64,000 nucleotides of DNA from Saccharomonospora marina XMU15 (GCF_000244955.1 NZ_CM001439.1:5017234-5081233), one strand, 5' to 3'; counted from the stretch's first letter, positions 41,363 to 50,402 are shown. Program-made: numbers and translations. Notes: a model not told the origin generated them from the sequence alone.

Positions 41363-41676
41363 CGAACGCCCGTGTTCGGGCACACACCCGTGATGCCACG
41401 GTCGACATCGTGATCGACGGCGAGGTGGATCTGGCGAACGCCGACGCGGTGCAGCAGGAGGTGTTCGCGGCCGTAAGCAACCGGCTGGCGGGCGTTTGCA
41501 TCGACCTCAGCGGTCTCACCTATATCGACAGCGCGGGCCTTCGCATCCTGTTCGCGCTCGCCGAGCGGCTACGGCTGCTGCAAACGGAGTGCACCGTGAT
41601 CGCTCCGTACGGTTCACCTGTCCGCCGCGTGATCGAGCTTTCCGGCCTTGCCTCCGTGGTCGACGTGCGTACCTGA
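41359..41676 (+). CDS. STAS-domain anti-sigma factor antagonist
   Basis: A 105-residue RsbV/SpoIIAA-type protein with the phosphorylatable Ser58 in LTYIDSAGLRILFAL. Coupled to the GAF-SpoIIE-HATPase gene (ATGA), it is the obvious substrate for both the kinase and phosphatase domains. Unphosphorylated antagonist would sequester an anti-sigma factor and free a SigB/SigF-type sigma. SigB/SigF-like promoters occur elsewhere in the window. Confidence 0.9.
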   Translation: MTNARVRAHTRDATVDIVIDGEVDLANADAVQQEVFAAVSNRLAGVCIDLSGLTYIDSAGLRILFALAERLRLLQTECTVIAPYGSPVRRVIELSGLASVVDVRT

Positions 41677-41792
41677 CAGCGCGCGGGCCCGTCGGGACCG
41701 GCTTGAGAGGTCCTGGATGGACTCCTGCCGCGCGCTAGCTCCACCGGCGCACGGCGCAGCCGGGCCGCACCCGCGAATGTTATTCTCCTACG

Positions 41793-41804
41793 TGACGAAC
41801 GTCA
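41793..41804. promoter_or_regulatory. Palindromic site upstream of PaaX-type regulator
   Basis: TGACGAACGTCA, 117 bp upstream of the regulator start. The same site with one base changed (TGACGATCGTCA) lies upstream of the decayed SDR and amidohydrolase genes at 44568. The shared extended form is GTGACGAWCGTCAA. It is a candidate autoregulatory site. Confidence 0.5.
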
Positions 41805-41920
41805 AACAGATGACTGGATCAGGGCACCGGGCGCGCGACGGAACCGAGACCGGTGTCATGCGACATTTGACCTACGATCGACACAGCAGTGGCGCGTTAC
41901 CCGACCACGGGGGAGGGCGG

Positions 41921-42811
41921 ATGGATTCGCAGGGCACGGCGGACGAGGCCGGATCAACCGCTACGCCGTGGCAGCGGCCGCAGGCACTGCTGCTCAACTT
42001 CTTCGCCGCTCACCTGCTGGGCCGCGACGAAGCCGTCTACTCGGCCAGCCTCATCGACGTGCTCGCCAAGGTGGGTGTCGGTGAACACGCCGCCCGCTCG
42101 ACCCTTTCCAGGATGACCCGCCGCGGGTTGCTGCAGCGCCACCGCAGCGGCAAGCGCGTGTATCTCGGGCTCACCGAGTACACCGCCAGCGTTCTCCAGG
42201 AGGGCGGTACCCGCGTCAGGCAGGCGGTGAACCGGGAGTGGGACGGGCACTGGACGGTACTCGGTTTCTCGCTACCGGAGACCCGCAGGTCCGACCGTCA
42301 CCTGCTGCGCTCACGGCTGGCCTGGGCCGGTTTCGGCCCGCTGCAGAACGGCCTGTGGATCACGCCGAGGGAGGTCGACCTCGACCAGCTGCTCGAGGGA
42401 CTCGACGTGGCCGACCACGTCAAGGCGTTCCGTGCCACCACCCTTCATCCCACGGACATCCAGGAGATGATCGCCGAGACGTGGGATTTGGAGGAACTCG
42501 CCGAGGGCTACCGCGGTTTCCTGCGGCGCTGGGACATCGCCGACCCGATGGCCTCGGCACAGGACGTGCTGCCGCAGCAGTTGCTCATGCACACCCAATG
42601 GACCCTGCTGCTGCGTAAGGACCCCGGCCTTCCGGTGGAGCACCTGCCGAGCGACTGGCCCGCCGTGCGCGCAGAGCACGTGTTCCTGCGGATGCGTTCG
42701 GTGTTAGCACCACAGGCCGAGCGTGAAGTGGACGCGATCGTGGAACGCATTTCGCTGCCCGCGCGCGATGCGACCGACCCGAGAGACCGCCAGGGCAAGC
42801 GAACCGCGTAG
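41921..42811 (+). CDS. PaaX-family transcriptional regulator
   Basis: A 296-residue regulator of the PaaX type. An N-terminal winged helix (~20-90, HAARSTLSRMTRRGLLQRHR) is followed by the PaaX central domain (WTVLGFSLPETRRSDRHLLR, WAGFGPLQNGLWITP) and an effector/dimer region ending near ERISLPARD. GGGGGAGG lies before ATG 41921. It is far from the paa genes here, so it more likely controls a different pathway, perhaps the nearby amidohydrolase/SDR operon that shares its palindromic site. Confidence 0.85.
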   Translation: MDSQGTADEAGSTATPWQRPQALLLNFFAAHLLGRDEAVYSASLIDVLAKVGVGEHAARSTLSRMTRRGLLQRHRSGKRVYLGLTEYTASVLQEGGTRVRQAVNREWDGHWTVLGFSLPETRRSDRHLLRSRLAWAGFGPLQNGLWITPREVDLDQLLEGLDVADHVKAFRATTLHPTDIQEMIAETWDLEELAEGYRGFLRRWDIADPMASAQDVLPQQLLMHTQWTLLLRKDPGLPVEHLPSDWPAVRAEHVFLRMRSVLAPQAEREVDAIVERISLPARDATDPRDRQGKRTA

Positions 42812-42983
42812 CGGCCGCGGATCGTGGCGTTTCGGCTCGGAGAGCTGGTCGTGCGCCACGATCGTCGGCCCGTGCCCGGGGCCTGCCCAGTCGGAGTGGC
42901 CGAGGTCGGCGCCCCTCGAACCGTCACAGGCCATCGACCCCGAGGGCGGACGTCGCTGTCACGGTTGCCCTGCTCGGTGTTCG

Positions 42984-43874
42984 CTAGGCCTGGGCCGCGA
43001 GCCCGAACAGCCTGACCGCGTTCTCCTTGAGGATCAGCGGGCGGACCTCTTCCCGGATGTCAATCTTGTCGAAGTCCCGCAGCCAGCGCTCCGGCGTGAT
43101 GACCGGATAGTCGGAGCCGAACAGCATCTTGTGCCGTAGCAAGGTGTTCGCGTACTGCACGAGCTGCGGCGCGAAGTACTTCGGCGACCATCCTGACAGG
43201 TCGATGTGGACGTTTGGCTTGTGCAGTGCCACCGAAAGCGCCTCGTCCTGCCACGGGAACGAAGGATGGGCCAGGATGATCGGCATGTCGGGGAAGTCCA
43301 CCGCGACGTCGTCGACGTGCATCGGGTTGGAGTACTTCAACCGGATTCCCCCACCGCCGCGCGTGTTGGCTCCGACGCCGGTATGTCCACTGTGGAAGAG
43401 CGCGATCCGGCCGTGCTCCGCGATCACCTCGTACAGCCGGTAGGCATCGGGATCGTTCGGGTAGAAAGCCTGGGTATTCGGATGGAACTTGAACCCCTTC
43501 ACGCCGTACTCGGTGATGAGCCGCCGCGCCATCGCCACTCCCTCCGCGCCACGCGCGGGGTCGATGCTGGCGAACGGGATGAGCACGTCGGAGTTCTCCG
43601 CCGCGAGCTCGGCCACCTCCTCGTTGCTGACGGCGCCTTCCTTGTCCGCGGAGTCCACACCGAACACCACGGCGGCCATCCCCCGCTCGCGGTAGTAGTT
43701 CGCGATGTCGCGTGTGTTGTTCGGTCGCACGTCGTCGTTGCGGAAGTACTCGGCCATCTCCTTCATGGCCTCCTCGTTCACCGCCGACCCGTGGACCGAG
43801 GCGTGCACGTGAACATGGACGTCGATCGCGGTGACAGCGGAGACGTCGATCCCCGGCTCGGTGTACACCGTCAT
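42984..43874 (-). CDS. Amidohydrolase-family protein (COG2159, decarboxylase/hydrolase type)
   Basis: A 296-residue TIM-barrel metal enzyme of the ACMSD/gamma-resorcylate-decarboxylase-like family. The metal site HVHVHASVH corresponds to HxH; KGFKFHPNTQAFYPND and HSGHTGVGANTRGGGG follow. Later come ILAHPSFPWQDEAL with His and MLFGSDYPVITPERWL with the metal Asp. ATG 43874 has GGAGG 6 bp upstream. It may hydrolyse or decarboxylate an aromatic acid. The neighbouring broken SDR suggests a decaying catabolic operon. Confidence 0.8.
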   Translation of the reverse strand: MTVYTEPGIDVSAVTAIDVHVHVHASVHGSAVNEEAMKEMAEYFRNDDVRPNNTRDIANYYRERGMAAVVFGVDSADKEGAVSNEEVAELAAENSDVLIPFASIDPARGAEGVAMARRLITEYGVKGFKFHPNTQAFYPNDPDAYRLYEVIAEHGRIALFHSGHTGVGANTRGGGGIRLKYSNPMHVDDVAVDFPDMPIILAHPSFPWQDEALSVALHKPNVHIDLSGWSPKYFAPQLVQYANTLLRHKMLFGSDYPVITPERWLRDFDKIDIREEVRPLILKENAVRLFGLAAQA

Positions 43875-43884
43875 TGCGGTCCTC

Positions 43885-44518
43885 CAACCATTGCCGACTT
43901 GTAGTGCTGCGACTGGGCTAACCGGCGTCGATGCGGACATCGCCGCGACGTCGGCGGGCGCCCCACCGCCGGTATGCACGGCGGTGACCACCTCGGTGGG
44001 GTGCCACCACAGCAAGAGGCGCTCGCCGCGCGCGCCGATGCACCGGCCGGTGACACCGGACGCGGCTTCGGCAGGCCGGGCAGACCACCACGGGCGCGGC
44101 GGCCGGGAAACAGCCGAGGCCGCCTGCCAACCCGTCGGGCACCGGTCGCCCCGGCTCCACAGCCTCCGCCGCGACCTTCTCCACGACCTTCTCCACGGCC
44201 TCCCGGACGTGCTCGCCGGTGGTGTCGCGAAGCGTTCGGTCGCCGAGCACACCCGCACCGGTGCACATCGGCTCCGGCCTGCCGAACTCGCGCACGGCCC
44301 GGTCGGCGGACGCCACATTGCCGACGTCGGCGGTCGGCGACCGCCACACCGCCCGCCGCCTCGACGAAATCGACCGTCTCCGCGGCGACCTCGGCGTAGC
44401 CGAGGGCGGCGTCAACGGCATCGACAACCGAAGCTCCCGATGTGGCAAGCGCTACCGCGTACGCCCGGCCCGGCCCCCTGCCCCCGCCGGTGACCACGGC
44501 CGCCTTACCTTCGAGCAT
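43885..44518 (-). pseudogene. Decayed SDR-family dehydrogenase gene
   Basis: ATG 44518 starts a clear SDR N-terminus (MLEGKAAVVTGGGRGPGRAY, with GASVV), but the cofactor-discriminating segment is missing. The NAG-like motif then appears in another frame as TGAGVLGDRTLRDTTGEHV. Further on, GARGERLLLWWHPTEVV is in yet another frame. Internal deletions and frameshifts make it non-functional. It resembles the large hydroxyacyl/steroid-type SDR group. An RBS and a palindrome upstream are still intact, implying recent decay. Confidence 0.65.
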
Positions 44519-44567
44519 CGCCACCTCTCCCATCACCGCACGACCCGGCTGACGTTAGCCATACTTG

Positions 44568-44579
44568 TGACGATCGTCA
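44568..44579. promoter_or_regulatory. Perfect 12-bp palindrome TGACGATCGTCA
   Basis: It lies 50 bp upstream of the decayed SDR start and 85 bp upstream of the divergent 44664 gene. It is nearly identical to the site at 41793, suggesting that one regulator binds both. Confidence 0.55.
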
Positions 44580-44663
44580 ACGAGTTGTGGAACAGGTCGG
44601 TTTCCCCGACCGGCGGCACGGCTCGCCACCGAGCCCCCACCCCGGCTCGGTAGCGTCGGGCAC

Positions 44664-45062
44664 ATGCGCAGGAACACGCTCGTCGCGGGCGTCGCGGTGA
44701 TCGTCGTGGTGTGGATCGTGGTCGTCACCGTGCTGATCGCGAGGCAGCCCGAACCCGGTGTGGCCACACCGGCGCAGCTACGCCAGGAACTGGAACTCGC
44801 GCTCGACTCTCGAGACGTCGAGCGGTTCGCGCGGCTAACGGCATACCCACCGGGAGAGCTCGACGAGTTCGCGTCCGCGTACCTGGACGAGTTCCGGCGG
44901 GCGGGAGCCCACGACGTGACGGTGACCCTGCGTCCGAACGACCAACGGCCCACCGTCGCCACCGTCAGCGGCAAGCGAGCGCGAGGGGCCCCGTTCTCCT
45001 ACGACATCGCGGTCGGCGAAGCCGGTGGGCGCTGGCGTATCGAGTTCACTCCGCCGCTGTGA
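44664..45062 (+). CDS. Small membrane-anchored hypothetical protein
   Basis: A 132-residue protein. An N-terminal transmembrane anchor (residues ~6-26, VAGVAVIVVVWIVVVTVLIA) is followed by a ~100-residue extracytoplasmic domain. That domain has an NTF2/lipoprotein-like look (DSRDVERFARLTAYPPGELD to GGRWRIEF). No specific family recognised. A sigma-factor gene follows 74 bp downstream on the same strand. Confidence 0.6.
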   Translation: MRRNTLVAGVAVIVVVWIVVVTVLIARQPEPGVATPAQLRQELELALDSRDVERFARLTAYPPGELDEFASAYLDEFRRAGAHDVTVTLRPNDQRPTVATVSGKRARGAPFSYDIAVGEAGGRWRIEFTPPL

Positions 45063-45136
45063 ACATCGCAGCGTAGCGGGACATGCGCGCGACGTAGCCG
45101 GCCGGTTCATGTCGGTGGCTGGAGGAGAATGAAGCC

Positions 45137-46243
45137 GTGGAGAAAGTCGCGAACTCGATACTCACCGGCACGAACGGCCGCGAACTCGACGAAGAGTTCC
45201 TCCGGCAGGCCAACCCGCTGCGCCGTGAACTGCTGGCGCACTGCTACCGGATGCTCGGCTCGGCGCACGACGCCGAGGACCTGGTGCAGGAGACCTACCT
45301 GCGGGCTTGGCGGGCATACGACCGCTTCGAAGGCCGGTCCTCGCTGCGCACCTGGTTGCACCGCATCGCCACCACGGCATGCCTGACAGCGCTGGAGACC
45401 CGCGGCCGCAGGCCGATGCCTACCGGACTCGGCAGTACCAGCGCCGACCCTTCCGCCGACCTCGCCGAGCGCACGGACGTGCCGTGGCTGCAGCCGCTAC
45501 CGGACGCCGAGGGCGACTCCACGTCCGACCCGGCCTCGATCGTCGCCGCGAAGGAGGGGGTGCGGCTGGCGCTCGTCGCCGCCCTGCAGCACCTGCCGCC
45601 ACGACAGCGCGCGGTGCTCATCCTGCGGGACGTGCTGAAGTGGAAGGCATCGGAGGTGGCCGAGGCGGTCGGCACCACGACGGCGGCGGTCAACAGCACC
45701 CTGCAACGGGCAAGGGCGCAACTGGCCAAGGTGTCACCGAGGCCGGACGAGGTCGCCGAACCTACGGAGAGCGAGCAGCGCGAACTACTGGATCGCTACC
45801 TGAGCGCGTTCGAACGCAAGGACGTCAATGCCCTGGTGCGGCTGTTCACCGACGACATCGTCTGGGAGATGCCGCCGTACGCCGCGTGGTACCGAGGCAG
45901 CGCCGACGTCGCACGCCACCTCGCCGACCGCTGCCCCGCGCGGCCCGGTGGCGTGTTGCTTGTCCCGGTGCGGGGCAACTCCCAGCCGGGGTTCGCGCAG
46001 TACCTGCTGGACCCGGCCGACGGCACCTACCGGGCGTTCACCCTGCAGTTGCTGACCCTCACCACCGAGGGGATCAGCCACGTCGCCAACTTCATGGACA
46101 CCGAGGTCTTCGAACTCTTCGGCCTGCCACTGACCCGCGAGTCCCCCGTTCCCGCCCGCGAGTCCCCCGCTCCCGCCCGCGAGTCCCCCGCTCCCGCCCG
46201 CGAGTTCTGCGCTCCCGACCCCGAGGAACCCCGAACTTTCTAG
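45137..46243 (+). CDS. SigG-like ECF sigma factor with SnoaL-like C-terminal domain
   Basis: A 368-residue RNA polymerase sigma factor. Sigma region 2 spans ~20-90 (LLAHCYRMLGSAHDAEDLVQ, ETYLRAWRAYDRFEG) and region 4 ~140-200 (LQHLPPRQRAVLILRDVLKW, EVAEAVGTTTAAVNS). A SnoaL/NTF2-like domain (~215-330) replaces an anti-sigma partner as regulatory input, as in the SigG/SigJ groups. The last ~35 residues are encoded by the 21-bp repeat (RESPVPA, RESPAPA twice, REFCAPD). The start is GTG 45137. Confidence 0.88.
   Translation: MEKVANSILTGTNGRELDEEFLRQANPLRRELLAHCYRMLGSAHDAEDLVQETYLRAWRAYDRFEGRSSLRTWLHRIATTACLTALETRGRRPMPTGLGSTSADPSADLAERTDVPWLQPLPDAEGDSTSDPASIVAAKEGVRLALVAALQHLPPRQRAVLILRDVLKWKASEVAEAVGTTTAAVNSTLQRARAQLAKVSPRPDEVAEPTESEQRELLDRYLSAFERKDVNALVRLFTDDIVWEMPPYAAWYRGSADVARHLADRCPARPGGVLLVPVRGNSQPGFAQYLLDPADGTYRAFTLQLLTLTTEGISHVANFMDTEVFELFGLPLTRESPVPARESPAPARESPAPAREFCAPDPEEPRTF
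46136..46219 (+). repeat. 21-bp tandem repeat, locus 3 (four units, in frame)
   Basis: Units at 46136, 46157, 46178 and 46199. The last is the terminal variant beginning CGCGAGTTCTGCGCTCCC. They are translated as the C-terminal tail of the SigG-like factor in the same frame as at locus 2. Confidence 0.95.
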
Positions 46244-46251
46244 GCAGATCT

Positions 46252-46280
46252 TTGACAGCCGTCACGACGTTGACTAGCTT
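46252..46280 (+). promoter_or_regulatory. Primary-sigma-type promoter for MBL hydrolase
   Basis: TTGACA (46252-46257), 17-bp spacer, TAGCTT (46275-46280), 42 bp before GTG 46322. A good match to the principal-sigma consensus at ideal spacing. Confidence 0.55.
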
Positions 46281-46321
46281 CTCCCCGGCGGCGACGTGGC
46301 CGCGCGAGGATCGGAGGGCTC

Positions 46322-47365
46322 GTGACTGGTTCGTCGACGCCGGCTGCCGACCATCGGACCCGGCTGGTGCTGCTCGGCACCGCGGGCGGTCCCGGCTGGC
46401 ACGCGGCGGGTGGTGCGGGCATCTCCTCCGCACTCGCGGTCGGTGACCGCTACTACCTGATCGACGCGGGTCACGGCGTGGCGAGACAGCTGCGGCTCAG
46501 CGGCCTCGGCTCGCCCGGCCGCACCGGCCCGCTCGACGCGTTGCGGGGCATCTTCATCACCCACCTGCACTCCGACCACGTCGTCGATCTGAACAACCTG
46601 CTCAACCCGGGCCTGTTCAACGGGCTCGACGCCATCGAAGACGGGCCGCTCGTGGTCTGGGGGCCGGGCAACCGTGGCGTGCTACCACCCGCGTTCGGTT
46701 CCGGCGAGGAACCCCCCGTTGTCGCGGCTGACAACCCGACACCGGGCATGCGGGAAACCGTCGAGTTGCTAACGAGGGCGTTCGCTACCGACTTCAACGA
46801 CCGCGCCCGCGACAACCGCAGGAAGGTTCCCTCGCAACTGTTCGAGGGCCGCGACGTTCCGGTGCCGCCGCAGTTCCTCTCCGACCCCAACGGCGACCCG
46901 GCACCTCGGATGCGCCCGTTCACCTTCTTCGAGGACGACCACGTGCGGGTCTCGGGCACCCTCGTCGACCACGCGCCGGTGTTTCCCGCGCTCGCGTTCC
47001 GTTTCGACACCGACGACGGCTCGGTCGTCTTCTCCGGCGACACCTGCCCGTGCGACAACCTGGTGGAGCTGGCCACGGACGCCGACGTGCTGGTGCACGA
47101 GGTCATCGACGGTGTGGCCATCGAACGCGCGGCACCCGAGCGACGCACCCCGGAGCAGGAGGCGGTGCTGCGCCACGTGCTTGGCGCGCACACCACCATC
47201 GAGCAGGTCGGCCCGCTCGCCGAGCGAGCGGGAGTGCGGACGCTGGTACTCAACCACTTCGTCCCCGTGTCCACCCCACCGTCGCGGTGGTTGGACGCCG
47301 GCCGCGGCTACTCCGGCCGGGTGGTGGTTGGCCGGGACCTGGAACAGCTCGGAGTCGGCAAGTGA
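46322..47365 (+). CDS. MBL-fold metallo-hydrolase (RNase Z/arylsulfatase-like)
   Basis: A 347-residue metallo-beta-lactamase-fold enzyme. The metal motif is FITHLHSDHVVDL (HxHxDH), with distal ligands in SGTLVDHAPVFPA, VVFSGDTCPCDN and LVLNHFVPV. This resembles AtsA/RNase Z-type hydrolases. There is no signal peptide. GTG 46322 follows CGGAGG at 4-bp spacing. The substrate is not deducible. Confidence 0.8.
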   Translation: MTGSSTPAADHRTRLVLLGTAGGPGWHAAGGAGISSALAVGDRYYLIDAGHGVARQLRLSGLGSPGRTGPLDALRGIFITHLHSDHVVDLNNLLNPGLFNGLDAIEDGPLVVWGPGNRGVLPPAFGSGEEPPVVAADNPTPGMRETVELLTRAFATDFNDRARDNRRKVPSQLFEGRDVPVPPQFLSDPNGDPAPRMRPFTFFEDDHVRVSGTLVDHAPVFPALAFRFDTDDGSVVFSGDTCPCDNLVELATDADVLVHEVIDGVAIERAAPERRTPEQEAVLRHVLGAHTTIEQVGPLAERAGVRTLVLNHFVPVSTPPSRWLDAGRGYSGRVVVGRDLEQLGVGK

Positions 47366-47366
47366 C

Positions 47367-48080
47367 TCAGTCGCCCCGCAACTGCGGAACGCGGTCCGCG
47401 TAGCGCGCCATCAGTTCGGCGTTGCGCTCGTCACCACCGGGCACGTTCGCACTGGTCCACAGTGGTAGCTCGACGTCGTGCTTTCGCGCCAGCTCGGCCA
47501 CCTCCGCCAGCAGGCTCGCCCACAGGTAGGCGGCAAGCACCGTGGACACCGCCGCCGTGCGTGGCCGCTCGGCAGGCCACACCACGTCCCCGGCGGGCAC
47601 ACCCGTGTCGAGCACCACCGTGGCGTGCTCGGCCAGCCGGGTGCCGCTGCGGTCGGCGGCCGCAGCCGAGGCAGCAGCCGAGGTCACGGCCATCACCGGC
47701 ACCCCGCGTGCCGACGCCTCCTGTGCGATCTCCACCGGGTAAGGATTGCGTCCGCTCGTGGAGAACACGACCACCAGATCGGTTGGCGCCGGATCGGCCG
47801 CCGCCAGCACGGCCCGGCCTCGCCCCGGCTCCCGCTCGGCGGCCGAGCTACGCGCCGCGCCGGAAAGCGGCAACACCTCCTGATCCCACAGCGGTCGCAC
47901 GGCGGCGAGGCCGCCCGCGCGGTAGAACGTCTCGCACACCATCGAAAGCGAGTGCCCGGCTCCGGCCGTGAGCACGATCCCGTCGCGCCGCACGCAGTCC
48001 AGCACAAGGCGGGCGGCTCGCCCCAGTTCGGCCTCCCGCGCGTCGATCCCGTCGAGCAGCGCTCGAACCCGCTGGCGCAT
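47367..48080 (-). CDS. SIS-domain sugar-phosphate-binding protein
   Basis: A 237-residue protein of the SIS/UPF0309 type related to MurNAc-6-phosphate etherase and GmhA. Segments are LTAGAGHSLSMVCETFYRAG, VVFSTSGRNPYPVEIAQEA (sugar-phosphate Ser/Thr loop) and MAVTSAAASA. It could bind or isomerise an amino-sugar phosphate. No PTS, kinase or regulator is adjacent. It converges with the MBL gene with 1 bp between stops. Confidence 0.75.
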   Translation of the reverse strand: MRQRVRALLDGIDAREAELGRAARLVLDCVRRDGIVLTAGAGHSLSMVCETFYRAGGLAAVRPLWDQEVLPLSGAARSSAAEREPGRGRAVLAAADPAPTDLVVVFSTSGRNPYPVEIAQEASARGVPVMAVTSAAASAAAADRSGTRLAEHATVVLDTGVPAGDVVWPAERPRTAAVSTVLAAYLWASLLAEVAELARKHDVELPLWTSANVPGGDERNAELMARYADRVPQLRGD

Positions 48081-48143
48081 CGGCGCGACTCCTTTCCGGA
48101 AGCAGGCGCAACAATGTGGACAGTGTAGGGTGCAGCAACCGCG

Positions 48144-48716
48144 CTACTTATTCAGTCCAATCCGCACCGGCCGGTAGGTGTTGAGAACGTTGCCCGACGC
48201 GAACGCGGTGCTGCCGAGCAGGCTCAGTCCGATCCGTGCCGTCTCGCCGTCGAAAACCGGGTTGCCCGCACCGAGCAACACCGGCATCACCATCAGCCGA
48301 AGCTCGTCGAGCAGGCCCCGGCGCAGCAGCCAGCGGGTCAGCGTCGCGCTCCCGAAAACCGCGACACAGCCGTCGCTGCTGTGCTTCAGCTTGCCGATCT
48401 CCGTGGCGACGTCGGTGGACACCACCCGGGTGTCGGCCCATTCGGCCCGCGTGAGCGTGCCGGAGACCACCACCTTCGGCAGCGCGTTCATCCGTTCCGC
48501 GACCTCCGGATCGCTGGCTGCGGCCTGCCGCGTCGGCCAGTACGCGGCCATCATCTCGTAGGTGACGCGGCCGAACATCAGCGTCGTCGTCTCGGCCAGC
48601 TGGCGCAGCGAGAACTCCGTGAACTCCTCGTCGACGTTGTGCCAGTCGATTTCCCTGCCCGGTCCCTCGTGATATCCGTCCACCGTCGTGGCGATGAACG
48701 AGAACAGTGAACCCAT
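48144..48716 (-). CDS. Dihydrofolate-reductase/RibD C-terminal-domain family protein
   Basis: A 190-residue NADPH-dependent-reductase-like protein. The N-terminal SFIATTVDGYHEGPGREIDW is followed by LMFGRVTYEMMAAYWPT, KVVVSGTL, and CVAVFGSATLTRWLLRRGLLDEL. Many actinobacterial paralogs exist, mostly of unknown substrate. Probably cytoplasmic. Confidence 0.82.
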   Translation of the reverse strand: MGSLFSFIATTVDGYHEGPGREIDWHNVDEEFTEFSLRQLAETTTLMFGRVTYEMMAAYWPTRQAAASDPEVAERMNALPKVVVSGTLTRAEWADTRVVSTDVATEIGKLKHSSDGCVAVFGSATLTRWLLRRGLLDELRLMVMPVLLGAGNPVFDGETARIGLSLLGSTAFASGNVLNTYRPVRIGLNK

Positions 48717-48785
48717 CTTCGCTCCGTTTTCCGTCCGTGCCCTCGTGCGACAGTGTTGACCGCCGCGGACCCGAGAACTCGTCGG

Positions 48786-50402
48786 TCACAGCCCGGGTAG
48801 CGTTCCGTGCACCAGCTCACCCGCCACGAACGTCGCCAGCACCTCGATGTCGGCGAGCTTGGAACTGGCGACCGTGGTCGGGTCCTCGGCGAGCAGTACA
48901 AGATCGGCCAACGTGCCGCGGGCGAGCTTGCCCCTGCGGTGTTCCTGGTGGGATGCGTACGCGGCATGCGTGGTGTAGGCACGCAGCGCCTCCTTGGCGC
49001 CAACGCGCTCCTGCGCGCCGAGTTCGATGCCCGCCTTGGTCCTGCGCTCCACCATCGACCGCATTCCCGACAGTGGCGCGCCCGTGCCGACGCACGGGCG
49101 ATCGGAGCTACCGGGGACGCGCAATCCAGCTTCCAGGAAGGACCGGTGCCGGTACAGCCACGGCACCCGCTGCGGCCCAACCGACTCCGCCATCGTGTCG
49201 CCGATCTCGTGCAGAAACCGCGCCTGCGGCACGGGAACGACACCGAGCCGCGCCATGCGGGGCAACTGGTCGGGCCGCACCATCCCGGCATGCTCGATGC
49301 GGTGCCGCACGCCGGGCCGTGGCAGCGCGCGCTGTGCCTCCTCCAGCGTGTCGAGAGTGAGGTCGATCGCGCGGTCGCCGATGGCGTGTGCGGCGATGCG
49401 CCAGCCGCTGCGGTGCGCGGCGAGCATGCGGGAGCGCAACACCTCGGGGTCGTCGCCGAGCACGCCGAGTCCACCGTGGCCGATGAACGGCTCGGTCACC
49501 GCCGCCGTTCTGCTGCTGAGCGCGCCGTCGGTGAAGATCTTCATCGGTCCGATGCGCAGTAGGTCGTCACCGAACCCCGGCCGCAGCCCCAGATCCAGGC
49601 CGACGGTGTCGCCGGGCAACGGGTGCAACACCTCGCTCGCGGGCATCAGCTCCACCCGAAGGCTCAGCTCACCGCGCTGCCGCGCCAACTGGTACGCCGA
49701 TACCTCCGCAGGGCTGTGGCCGATCCAGCCGCCGCCGACCCCGGCCTCGGTGACGTGGGTGAGCCCTTCGGCCACGTAGCGGCGAGCCGCCCGCGCCACC
49801 GCCGCGGCCAACTCCTCCACCGGGTAGGGCTTCACCAGGCCGTCGACGAGTTGCTGTGCCTGCTCGGCGAGCAGCCCCGTTGGCTCTCCCGACTCGTCCC
49901 TGCCGACCACCCCCGCCTCCGGCACGGTCGCGGTGCCGTCGAGCACGCCGGTCTCGGCGAGGATCGCGCTGCTCACCACGCACATGTGGGCCGAGCGGTG
50001 CTTGAGCCACACCGCTCGCCCGCCGCCCGAGTTGTCCAACGCCGCCCTGCTCGGATGGCCACCGAGTACGAAATCGTCGTAGCCGGATCCGATCACCCAG
50101 CCGTCGGAGGGCAACGCGGCGGCACGGCGCGCCACCAGGTCGTACACCTGCTCCAGGCTGGTGCACGCCGACAGGTCCAGTTCCGCGAGCGACAGTCCGT
50201 ACCACACCATGTGGTTGTGCGCGTCGGCGAAACCGGGCGTGAGTACCGCCCCGCCGCCGCTGACCACCCGCCGCGCGGGCAGGTCCGCGACCTGCTCGTC
50301 GAGTCCGACGATCCGGCCGTCGAACACCCCGACCGCGTGGGCCACCGGCCGCCGCTCGGTCATGGTCAGGGCATGTACGTCACGCAGCAGCAGGTCAAGC
50401 AC
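48786..50402 (-). CDS. YtcJ-type amidohydrolase
   Basis: A 538-residue amidohydrolase of the YtcJ/N-substituted-formamide-deformylase group. The metal-site motifs are LTPGFADAHNHMVWYG, the carboxylate/Lys region IGPMKIFTDGALSSRTA, HAIGDRAIDLTLD, and VRHRIEHAGMV. The late Asp is in VPGSSDRPCVG. GTG 50402 has GGAGGAG at 7-bp spacing, which decides against an upstream start. The substrate is unknown. Confidence 0.82.
   Translation of the reverse strand: MLDLLLRDVHALTMTERRPVAHAVGVFDGRIVGLDEQVADLPARRVVSGGGAVLTPGFADAHNHMVWYGLSLAELDLSACTSLEQVYDLVARRAAALPSDGWVIGSGYDDFVLGGHPSRAALDNSGGGRAVWLKHRSAHMCVVSSAILAETGVLDGTATVPEAGVVGRDESGEPTGLLAEQAQQLVDGLVKPYPVEELAAAVARAARRYVAEGLTHVTEAGVGGGWIGHSPAEVSAYQLARQRGELSLRVELMPASEVLHPLPGDTVGLDLGLRPGFGDDLLRIGPMKIFTDGALSSRTAAVTEPFIGHGGLGVLGDDPEVLRSRMLAAHRSGWRIAAHAIGDRAIDLTLDTLEEAQRALPRPGVRHRIEHAGMVRPDQLPRMARLGVVPVPQARFLHEIGDTMAESVGPQRVPWLYRHRSFLEAGLRVPGSSDRPCVGTGAPLSGMRSMVERRTKAGIELGAQERVGAKEALRAYTTHAAYASHQEHRRGKLARGTLADLVLLAEDPTTVASSKLADIEVLATFVAGELVHGTLPGL

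Noticed and set aside
41921-42811. PaaX-type gene as the regulator of the paa cluster
   Set aside because: It lies 23 kb away, and the paa cluster has its own TetR-type PaaR with matching boxes.
44664-45062. Small membrane protein as the anti-sigma factor of the SigG-like gene
   Set aside because: No zinc-binding anti-sigma motif (HxxxCxxC) is present, and the sigma factor has its own SnoaL-type domain.
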